Source: an uncultured Verrucomicrobiota bacterium (GTDB taxonomy: Bacteria; Verrucomicrobiota; Verrucomicrobiia; Verrucomicrobiales; Verrucomicrobiaceae). Taken from it: a stretch of 64,000 nucleotides of DNA. The stretch is taken from contig CAILZI010000178.1 of NCBI GenBank assembly GCA_903838675.1, positions 1-64,000 of the forward strand, read 5' to 3'. Position 1 is the stretch's first letter. The number at the start of each line of letters is the position of its first letter. Position numbers and translations under genes: made by a program. Shown here piece after piece: positions 32,958 to 40,111 of this stretch. Under the pieces are notes generated by a model. The model had not been told where the DNA came from. It did no database searches and saw only the letters and a program-made list of their open reading frames with translations.

Positions 32958-34109
32958 TCAGTGACGTGGTGCAGTAGTAAGCGGAGTGACGGGATCAGGA
33001 ACGCGCCTGCCCTGCACTTCATTCAGGCGGCATGCCGGGAGATGAGGCAAAACATGTTTGGCAAAAAGGTTGCATTCTTGGAGATGCGGGTAGCCGCTGA
33101 GAATGAAGGCACGCATGCCAAGGTCCATGTAGCGATTGAGCTTGGCGAGCACCTGATCGGGATCGCCGACGATGGCACTGGCGCAGCCGCTGCGTGCTAG
33201 GCCGATGCCGCTCCAGAGATGCGGTTCGAGATAGAGGTCGGAGCTCTGTGCACGGAGTTCGTCCTGGCGCTTGACCCCGGCGCTTTGGCTGTCCTGTGAG
33301 CGGGCTTTGATCTCGGCACCTTTTTCGGCGGTGAGTTTGGAAATGAGACGGTCTGCAGCGGCTCGTGCTTCAGACTCGGTTTCGCGCACGATGACATGCG
33401 CACGGAATCCGAAATCGATCTTGCGTCCGTAGCTGGCGGCCTTTTCGGACATGATGCGCATGGTTTCGGCGATGCGTTCCTCCGTCTCGGGCCACATGAG
33501 GAAGACGTCGCAGTGTTTGGCGCACAAATCCTGCGCAGCAGGCGAGATGCCGCCGAAGTAGAGCAGGGGACCGCCGTTTTGTTGGTATGGTTTAGCGGGT
33601 TCGGTGGTGGGCAGGCTGATGTTGTAGAAGTCACCCTTCCATTCAAACGGGCCGTCGGTGCGCCATAGACCCTTCAGGATCTGGATGATCTCACTGGCAC
33701 GGGCGTAGCGGACTTCGTTGCTCTCCTTCATGCCGGGCAGGTCGGAGGAAATAATGTTGATGCAAAGGCGTCCTTTAGCGATGTGATCGACGGTGGCGAG
33801 TGCCCTTGCGAGCATAGGGGGCCAGACTTCCCCCATGCGCAGGGCGACGAGCTGATTGATCTGCGTCGTCAGCGGTGCCATGGCAGCAGCAAATGCCAGC
33901 GCGTCCTGCCCGGCGATCCAACCGGAGGGCAGCAAAATATTTTGGTAACCGAGGGCGTCGGCCATTTTCACAATATCGCCGCAGTGTTGGAAATTTGAGC
34001 GGATGGAGCCATCCGGAATGCCGAGGAATTTGTAGTCGTCAGAGCAAAGAGCAGAAAACCAGGCTACTTCACACTTGCGGTCAGGGGTGCGGATGGGTAT
34101 TTCACTCAT
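32958..34109 (-). CDS. LLM-class flavin-dependent monooxygenase (SsuD-like)
   Basis: The 383-residue protein is in the bacterial luciferase-like FMNH2-dependent monooxygenase group, closest in layout to alkanesulfonate monooxygenase: SNFQHCGDIVKMADALGYQNILLPSGW, then LVALRMGEVWPPMLARALATVDHIAKGR, then INIISSD. Such enzymes cleave C-S bonds of sulfonates, releasing sulfite, using reduced flavin from a separate reductase. None is visible nearby. It is transcribed before the Gfo/Idh gene and divergently from a ROK regulator, so a sugar-like sulfonate is a possible substrate. That substrate is inference. Confidence 0.82.
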   Translation of the reverse strand: MSEIPIRTPDRKCEVAWFSALCSDDYKFLGIPDGSIRSNFQHCGDIVKMADALGYQNILLPSGWIAGQDALAFAAAMAPLTTQINQLVALRMGEVWPPMLARALATVDHIAKGRLCINIISSDLPGMKESNEVRYARASEIIQILKGLWRTDGPFEWKGDFYNISLPTTEPAKPYQQNGGPLLYFGGISPAAQDLCAKHCDVFLMWPETEERIAETMRIMSEKAASYGRKIDFGFRAHVIVRETESEARAAADRLISKLTAEKGAEIKARSQDSQSAGVKRQDELRAQSSDLYLEPHLWSGIGLARSGCASAIVGDPDQVLAKLNRYMDLGMRAFILSGYPHLQECNLFAKHVLPHLPACRLNEVQGRRVPDPVTPLTTAPRH

Positions 34110-34177
34110 GAGAAGAATTTTGAAGGGAGTGCATTGATCCTGCTGGACAGAGCGAGATCAACAGTCTTTTTATTCGA

Positions 34178-35311
34178 ATGCGAAAAAACCCAATAGTCCA
34201 ACGTGAAACCCTCGGGGCCGCCGTTCTGCAGGTGCGCAGCGGGCGTGCGACCTCGCGCACGACTCTGGCCAAGGCATTAGGAATTTCCCCTTCCACGACC
34301 GGGTTGTATGTGGATCACTTGATCGCTGAAAATTATCTGAGTGAATCGGGCTTGAATCAAGGGCCGATGGGGCGGCCCCGGCGCATTTTGAGCACTCAAG
34401 CGGAGGCGGGCTGGTTTGCCGGCGTAGAATTCAATGCGCAGCGAGTTCAGGCCGTAGGAGTGGACTTCTCCGGTAGCCTGAGGGCGACTGTGGAATTGCT
34501 CCTGCCCGCTGATGTGGTCACAGAGCAGGTGATCAAATCGATTCTCACCTGTGTGGCCAAGCTGGCCACGACGATGCAAGGTCCTTTGCTCTCGGTTGGT
34601 CTGGGAGTCGCAGGGCTGGTGGATGCGCAGGCAGGGGTGGGATTGTACTATGCATTCATCCCAGATTGGAATCAGGTGCCGGTGGCTGAAAAAATTGGTT
34701 CCAAACTGAATGTCCCAGTCATTTTGCAGAACAATCTGAGGGCGATTGCACTGGCTGAGCGCTGGTTTGGTATTGGACATGGTTTGAACGATTATGTGAT
34801 CCTCGGACCGCGTAGTGGTTTTGGCGTTGCCATGGTCCAGGACGGCAGAGTGGTCGAAGGTGCGCATCATGCCGCAGGGGAGGTGGGGCGCTGGCCCTGG
34901 CCGTTGATGGGTGGGGCAATTGACGGCCAGGAACTGCACCACGCGTTGAGTGCTCCCGCGACATGGCGGCGGCTGGCAGGAGTGGATGGGCGGGCAAAAC
35001 TGCCCGAGGATCTGCGCGCAGGTCTTGCGGCTGTGTCTGATTCGGCAGGGCCGGAATGGGACGCCGTCTGTGGAGATTACGCACGTGTGATCGGCTTGCT
35101 GCATATGATCGTCGACACCGGAGTTTTCATCCTGCACGGACCGCTGACGATGCTGGGGGAGCGCTTCTGCCATTCGATTACCGATGCCGCGTGTGCTCTG
35201 ATGCCCGCGTTGCGTAATGGCGGATTGAAAGTGGTCCCTTCAACTCTGGGTGATAATGCCGGAGCGCTGGGTGCGGCGAGTCTGGCCATGGAAGCGTGGG
35301 CACCGGCTTGA
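34178..35311 (+). CDS. ROK family transcriptional regulator
   Basis: The 377-residue protein has an N-terminal winged helix (about 15-75: RTTLAKALGISPSTTGLYVDHLI) and a ROK kinase-like C-terminal domain with GLGVAGLVDAQAGVG and DYVILGPRSGFG. It probably represses or activates the divergent monooxygenase/Gfo-Idh operon across a 68-bp gap in response to a sugar. The usual ROK zinc motif CxCGxxGC is absent after AAGEVGRWPW, so the metal site is lost and it is likely a sensor only, not a kinase. Confidence 0.88.
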   Translation: MRKNPIVQRETLGAAVLQVRSGRATSRTTLAKALGISPSTTGLYVDHLIAENYLSESGLNQGPMGRPRRILSTQAEAGWFAGVEFNAQRVQAVGVDFSGSLRATVELLLPADVVTEQVIKSILTCVAKLATTMQGPLLSVGLGVAGLVDAQAGVGLYYAFIPDWNQVPVAEKIGSKLNVPVILQNNLRAIALAERWFGIGHGLNDYVILGPRSGFGVAMVQDGRVVEGAHHAAGEVGRWPWPLMGGAIDGQELHHALSAPATWRRLAGVDGRAKLPEDLRAGLAAVSDSAGPEWDAVCGDYARVIGLLHMIVDTGVFILHGPLTMLGERFCHSITDAACALMPALRNGGLKVVPSTLGDNAGALGAASLAMEAWAPA

Positions 35312-35329
35312 TCTGTCAAGATTTGGGCA

Positions 35330-35369
35330 CAAAAAACCGGGTGGCAGGAATGGCTCCCGCACACCCGGT
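35330..35369 (-). terminator. Rho-independent terminator for the exported rhodanese
   Basis: On the lower strand, an 8-bp stem (ACCGGGTG/CACCCGGT) with an 18-base loop is followed by six T residues. It lies 20 bp after the rhodanese stop at 35390. The ROK gene ends just beyond on the opposite strand and has no T-run there. Confidence 0.8.
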
Positions 35370-35389
35370 GAGTGGTGACTCTTGAAGAA

Positions 35390-35767
35390 TTACTTCTCAA
35401 GAGTTTCGTTGGCGGCTTTCCAGCCCGAAATGCCAGCCGAGAGATGCTTCACATTGGTATAGCCGAGCTGGCTGGCGGCATTGGCTGCGGCCTTGTAAGC
35501 ACTGCAGGCAGGGCCACCGCAATAAGCAACGACGAGAGCGCCTTTGTCAGCAGGCAGGGCGCTGGCGAGGCTGGAGCCCTGGGTTGCGAAGTCGATGGCG
35601 GTTGGCACATGGCCAGCCTTGTAGGAGGCGGCACCGTTGACGTCGATGACGGTGACCTTCTTATCAGCGATGGCCTGCTTGAGATCGGCAATGCTGATGT
35701 CCGGGAATTCTGCGGCGAAACCGGCGGTGGCGACGAGAGCGAAGACGAGTGCGATGAGTTTCTTCAT
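35390..35767 (-). CDS. Exported rhodanese-like protein
   Basis: This 125-residue protein has a signal peptide (MKKLIALVFALVATAGFA) and a single rhodanese domain: VTVIDVNGAASYKAGHVPTAIDF and the active loop AYCGGPACSAYKAA with the catalytic cysteine. It resembles periplasmic single-domain sulfurtransferases. It is a stand-alone gene with its own terminator. The 283 bp upstream (35768-36050) contain no recognisable feature. Confidence 0.9.
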   Translation of the reverse strand: MKKLIALVFALVATAGFAAEFPDISIADLKQAIADKKVTVIDVNGAASYKAGHVPTAIDFATQGSSLASALPADKGALVVAYCGGPACSAYKAAANAASQLGYTNVKHLSAGISGWKAANETLEK

Positions 35768-36050
35768 GATTGGATTTGGATGGTTTGAGTTAAGTGGTGC
35801 GCGTTGGACTGTGCGCGGCAGCGGCCCCGTCTGCCGGGGCAAAGGGATCAAAGGCTGGAGCTTGATGGCATCATGCGTCCAGGTGAGATGTTGCATTCTG
35901 TGGGTTTATTCCCGAGAAAAACGACCACAGCCCTGCCACGGCAAAGGCCGGAGCATGGATGGAATGGCAGTAACCCGTGAGGCTTCATAGCAGGCTTGAG
36001 CTTACAACGTTGCTAGATACGACTAGTTTTGCCAAAAGATGCAAAAGTTC

Positions 36051-37496
36051 TTACAGCGCCGGGATGAACAGTCGTGCAAAGCCGTTGCGCAGGCGCTGAA
36101 AGGCTGGCGCTGACTCCAGCATTTCTTGGGTGATTTCACGGCTATGGATCATCTTGGAGTCCATTTCCGCAGCAAGACGCTGGCAGAGTTCCGGGTCATG
36201 GCAGGCGAGGTTGAATTCAAAATTTAGGCGCAGGCTGCGCGGGTCCCAGTTCGTGGAACCGAGGAAAGACCATACGCCATCAATAAGAAAAATTTTGGAG
36301 TGATCAAATGGCGGAGCGGATTCAAAGATGCGGCAACCCACCGACAGCAGTTCTGGATACAAGGTCCGTGCGGCCCATCCTACAAAGGGGATGTTGTTCT
36401 CCGCCGGGGTGAGGATGGTTACTTTCACACCGCGCACGGCGCACAGCCGCAGTGCCGCAATGAGCACGGCATTGGGCAGAAAATAGGGGGTGATGATCTT
36501 CACCTCCTCGCGGGCAGCATTGAGTGCGGCAAAAAACGCGGCGGGCATTACTTCCATATCCTCGTCGGGACCATCGACGATGCCTATAGCGCTCGTACTA
36601 CCCGTGGCGGCCAGTTCGGGGAACCACAGCGGACCTTCCAGATTCTCGCTGGTGCAAAAGGCCCAGTCTTCGGCAAACACCCGCTGGATTTGCGCCACAC
36701 ACGGACCGGTGACTGCAAAGTGCAGATCATGCACTGGGTGCTTTGGTTTGCGGGCGACCATGTTCCCCTCGCGGATATTCATTCCACCGGTGAATGCTGT
36801 GTGACCGTCCACCACGAGGATTTTGCGGTGATTGCGCAGATTCATTGTGATCAGGCGCAGGACCATCCGGCTGGGCATGAAGCGGCGTGCTGTCACTCCG
36901 GCCTTCGTCAGGGCCTCCACAACCGGTGGCCAGGAGTAGCGTGTGCCTGCGTCATCCACCATTACACGCACCTGCACGCCGCGCTTCACTGCATCGGAGA
37001 GTTCGGTCACGAACTCCGCGCCAATTCCGGTGGCCTCAAAGATGTAGCTGGCAAGCGAGATGCTTTGCCGCGCACTCCGAATCGCCTCCAGCATGCGCGG
37101 CATCGCCTCGTCACCGTTATGCAGAATGTCGAGGCGATTGCCTAGCGTGAGGCTGAAGCGAGAGATGCGGTCCAGTGTGCGTGCCAGTTGCTGGTGCTCT
37201 TGGGTGGAACAACTGCCGGAGGCAGTGACAGGCAGCGGCTGCTCTGGCACCGGATCTCGCCAGGGTTCATGAATTCCGCTGCGGTAGCGCCGACCGCTGC
37301 GGCGCAGAATATTGATGCCCAGCAAAAGGTATAGTAGCGGGCTGAAGAGCGGCTCGACAACGATCATCGCCGTCCAAAATGCCGCCGAGCGGTAGTCACG
37401 GTGTCGCAGCAGCAGATGAATCAGCGCAATAATTGAGCCCACGATGGAAACGAGTGCCAGGGTGTCGGTCCAGAAAGTGTGTAAAAACCAGCTCAT
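36051..37496 (-). CDS. Cardiolipin synthase-like phospholipase D protein
   Basis: The 481-residue protein has two N-terminal membrane helices and two HKD motifs: HRKILVVDG at His223 and HSKIFLIDG at His399. This is the arrangement of bacterial cardiolipin synthase, which joins two phosphatidylglycerol molecules at the inner membrane. A start at ATG 37496 (MSWFLHTFW) is chosen; upstream in-frame ATGs add at most seven residues. It follows the PrsW gene with a 57-bp gap, in a leftward block of envelope genes. Confidence 0.9.
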   Translation of the reverse strand: MSWFLHTFWTDTLALVSIVGSIIALIHLLLRHRDYRSAAFWTAMIVVEPLFSPLLYLLLGINILRRSGRRYRSGIHEPWRDPVPEQPLPVTASGSCSTQEHQQLARTLDRISRFSLTLGNRLDILHNGDEAMPRMLEAIRSARQSISLASYIFEATGIGAEFVTELSDAVKRGVQVRVMVDDAGTRYSWPPVVEALTKAGVTARRFMPSRMVLRLITMNLRNHRKILVVDGHTAFTGGMNIREGNMVARKPKHPVHDLHFAVTGPCVAQIQRVFAEDWAFCTSENLEGPLWFPELAATGSTSAIGIVDGPDEDMEVMPAAFFAALNAAREEVKIITPYFLPNAVLIAALRLCAVRGVKVTILTPAENNIPFVGWAARTLYPELLSVGCRIFESAPPFDHSKIFLIDGVWSFLGSTNWDPRSLRLNFEFNLACHDPELCQRLAAEMDSKMIHSREITQEMLESAPAFQRLRNGFARLFIPAL

Positions 37497-37553
37497 GTCA
37501 CAGCATGCGCACATCAAGGCGGAGTGCCAGACACAAGTCAGCGAGATGCCGTG

Positions 37554-38960
37554 TCAGGCATTTTCAAACTTTCGCCAATACAGCAGTGCGATGGGGACCA
37601 TGCTGAGGCATTCCTGGCCTGCCTTGGCGACACCCGCCATGGTGTGTGTGCTCCAGGCTCCAAGGACGAAGGAGATAGCGATCAAAATGGCGGAGCCAAA
37701 AGTGAAAACTGCCCGTGGTGAGATGGTGAGGTGAACGGGACGGGTTTCTTCACCGAGCAGATCAATGAACCGTGCAGCGCAGAGTATGAGAACAATGACA
37801 GAGAGCCAGCCGTTGTCATCGAGCCTGCCGGGGGTTAGGTAATCATAGGCGCCGTGTGCAGTGACGACCAGCATGAAAGTGACGATGAATTCATCTGCAC
37901 GCGCGAAGCGAGTGAGCAGCATGCGGTAGAGGCTGTGTGCGCAGATGCCGGTCAGGGAGATATGGAGGAAATTGGCGGAGAGGAAGCGTGTCCAAGCGAC
38001 GCTTCCGCCGAAATTCTGATAGTAGCCGATGTTTTCCTCCAGCGAAAACCCAAGCCCGACAAAAGCACCCGTAAGAAGTGCAAGTCCCGGAGTACGACGC
38101 CACATCAACCATGGCAGAAAAAGAGAAAAGAGCAGGAGCTTGCAGCCCTCCTCACGCAGTCCTACTCCCAGGATGAAGTAGATCAGGTCGTGCGGAAAGG
38201 GGGCCGCAGAAGTCATGCCCTGAAAGAACTCCTGATAGGCGAGTATGCTGAGTGTGGGCCATACGCTGGCCACCCCGGCAATGATGGCTGCGATTGGACG
38301 CGCCCAGCGCCAGCGCTCGTGGTCGCTATGCTGCACCAAAATGAAATACCATAGAGCGGCAACAAAGAATGCGAGACCAAGCATGCCATATGGAATTGCA
38401 TTGAGGCGGTGAAGGATGAGCCCATGCCACTGCATCCAGACATCGCCCAGCAGTGAGCCTGCATGGTGTTGGAGCAGGGGCGGGCATTGCTCGATCCAGC
38501 CGGGCTGTGCGGCAATGGCGCGGAGCAGTTTAAGGTCGCGCAGTGTCACGGCCAGATGCAATGCATCCTCACGAGAGGTTTTGGCATCTGCGAAGTGCAG
38601 GCCCTCGGTGTAAAACGCCTCCATGGCAGCCGGGATATTGTTGCGGCGCTTTTGCACACTCCCGAGAAGCTCTGCGGCGAGCATTTCTGCAGGCAATGCC
38701 CGGGCATTATGCTCCAGCTGCTGCAGCGCAGCGGGATCTGCGGCGAGTGTCGCAGCAAGAAAACTTTGGAACAAACCGGCGGGTGCATCCGTGGTGGCAT
38801 GCTGCTGAATGAGTTCTGCCACTTCATAGCCGCCAATTTTTCCCGCCTGAGTAAAATTTTGAAACACACCCGCATCGTTTTCTTCTGTCAATTCAGGCAG
38901 CTGGGCCAGGGAGCATGCGCAGCCAGATGGCGAGCTGGCGCGGCTGTGGGGTGGGTTCAT
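37554..38960 (-). CDS. PrsW-type membrane protease with long N-terminal extension
   Basis: PrsW proteases are multi-pass metallo-type enzymes. The family motifs are present: GLREEGCKLL (Glu270-271), GLGFSLEENIGYY, HISLTGICAHSLY and VTAHGAYDYLTP. About 150 residues of non-membrane, helical, Ala/Leu-rich sequence precede the first membrane helix; I do not recognise it. The start is uncertain: ATG 38960 lies 68 bp inside the upstream gene, and a TTG next to that gene's stop codon is an alternative. The Bacillus PrsW clips an anti-sigma factor; no sigma factor is adjacent here. Confidence 0.82.
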   Translation of the reverse strand: MNPPHSRASSPSGCACSLAQLPELTEENDAGVFQNFTQAGKIGGYEVAELIQQHATTDAPAGLFQSFLAATLAADPAALQQLEHNARALPAEMLAAELLGSVQKRRNNIPAAMEAFYTEGLHFADAKTSREDALHLAVTLRDLKLLRAIAAQPGWIEQCPPLLQHHAGSLLGDVWMQWHGLILHRLNAIPYGMLGLAFFVAALWYFILVQHSDHERWRWARPIAAIIAGVASVWPTLSILAYQEFFQGMTSAAPFPHDLIYFILGVGLREEGCKLLLFSLFLPWLMWRRTPGLALLTGAFVGLGFSLEENIGYYQNFGGSVAWTRFLSANFLHISLTGICAHSLYRMLLTRFARADEFIVTFMLVVTAHGAYDYLTPGRLDDNGWLSVIVLILCAARFIDLLGEETRPVHLTISPRAVFTFGSAILIAISFVLGAWSTHTMAGVAKAGQECLSMVPIALLYWRKFENA

Positions 38961-39183
38961 GCTGCAGGCGGTTAAATTCCTCATGCAACCGGCTCAATTC
39001 GAGGGAGACGCCAGGACTTTGTTTTGGTTCCCCATGACTGACAGCGCCAATCACGATCACACTGGCAATGATCATGCCTGAGGCGATGATGCTGGCGGCT
39101 GTGCGCAGCAGGAAAAGACGATTGCGTGTGAGGTAGTGCGTTCGAGCACGCCAGCCGTGAAAAAGAGAACGCTCCTTGCTCAT
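38893..39183 (-). CDS. Small single-pass membrane protein (96 aa)
   Basis: A 96-residue protein with a basic N-terminus (about 1-25), one hydrophobic segment (about 27-49) and a polar tail rich in Pro and Glu. The predicted topology is N-in. I see no family signature. It starts 7 bp after the upstream small gene's stop and overlaps the PrsW gene, so the three are probably one transcript. Confidence 0.65.
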   Translation of the reverse strand: MSKERSLFHGWRARTHYLTRNRLFLLRTAASIIASGMIIASVIVIGAVSHGEPKQSPGVSLELSRLHEEFNRLQHEPTPQPRQLAIWLRMLPGPAA

Positions 39184-39190
39184 GCTGAAT

Positions 39191-39502
39191 TCAAGGGTCC
39201 ACTTTTTTCCACCAGTCGGGAGCTTGCTCCCAAGGAGCCCGCGATCCAGGCTCCTCTTCTGGATTGGTTGTGCGGGCTTCTGTTGCGGACTCTTCCTCCA
39301 ATTCCATCAGCAGTTTGACATGCGGCTCCGGCTTTGTGGTGCGCCGCCAGATCAGCCAGGCCCACATGGCAAATGCGCCCAGGAGAAAAAACAGCGTGCC
39401 GAGTGTGAAAAGCACAAACCAGTCAGAGGCCTCAACCCATTCACGCGGCACCTTGGTTGTACCACCTTCGGGCCGAGGGAGGAAGGCGAGGAGCGCGTGC
39501 AT
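39191..39502 (-). CDS. Small membrane protein (103 aa)
   Basis: A 103-residue protein with one or two membrane-spanning segments (about 29-52: LFTLGTLFFLLGAFAMWAWLIW) and an acidic, Trp-rich C-terminus. Family unknown. It lies between a GNAT gene (14 bp away) and the 96-residue membrane protein (7 bp away), so it is part of the same leftward transcript as PrsW. Confidence 0.7.
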   Translation of the reverse strand: MHALLAFLPRPEGGTTKVPREWVEASDWFVLFTLGTLFFLLGAFAMWAWLIWRRTTKPEPHVKLLMELEEESATEARTTNPEEEPGSRAPWEQAPDWWKKVDP

Positions 39503-39516
39503 GATGGCTGACTGCT

Positions 39517-39990
39517 TTAGATGTCGTTAAAGACGAGGCGCATAGGGATCATCTTGGAAAACTGGAAGCCGTGTTGTTGAAAGAAGGACTGCGAGTCGGC
39601 GCTGATGCGGTCAGTCAGAAGAGTGATGCGGCGGAAGCGTTTTTCACGCGCGAATTCGATGGCGTGATTGAGCAGACGTCCGCCATACCCCTGCCGACGG
39701 TGCTGAGGATGCACGATGACGTCCTCCATGATCAGGACCAGACCACCTTCCGCAGTGCTGATGGTGAAGAGCAGGTTGATCATGCCGATGACCTTGTGTT
39801 CCGTGCGCAGCACAAAGATTCGGCCGCGATTAGGCTGTTCCAAAATGAGACGCAGGCCGTGTTCCTGCTTGGAGCGGTCCGGCTTGAAATCCTCTTCTTC
39901 ACTGAACAAGGCAAGAAGCAGTTCCACCAGCTGTGGCAGGTCTTCGATTGTTGCCGGTTCGATATGGGGCTCAATGTCGGTGGCGGGCAT
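39517..39990 (-). CDS. GNAT family acetyltransferase
   Basis: The 157-residue protein has the acetyl-CoA-binding GNAT core: IMEDVIVHPQHRRQGYGGRLL, where QGYGGR is the phosphate-binding Q/R-x-x-G-x-G/A motif. The N-terminal region (IEPATIEDLPQLVELLLALF) is a typical opening. The acyl acceptor is unknown. It is the upstream member of the small membrane-protein/PrsW block. Confidence 0.9.
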   Translation of the reverse strand: MPATDIEPHIEPATIEDLPQLVELLLALFSEEEDFKPDRSKQEHGLRLILEQPNRGRIFVLRTEHKVIGMINLLFTISTAEGGLVLIMEDVIVHPQHRRQGYGGRLLNHAIEFAREKRFRRITLLTDRISADSQSFFQQHGFQFSKMIPMRLVFNDI

Positions 39991-40111
39991 GGCTTACAGA
40001 ATAACGGGCTCGTGAACAAAGGCAATGCGTTCAATGCATCGACTTCGGCAGGCAGCGTATTTCGCCCCAGAATGACGTTTATTTAATCCGCCACCTCAAG
40101 TCTGCCGTTTC

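Noticed and set aside
35768..36050. A hidden gene in the 283-bp gap before the rhodanese
   Set aside because: Short frames here lack a start signal, length or recognisable sequence; no feature is supported.
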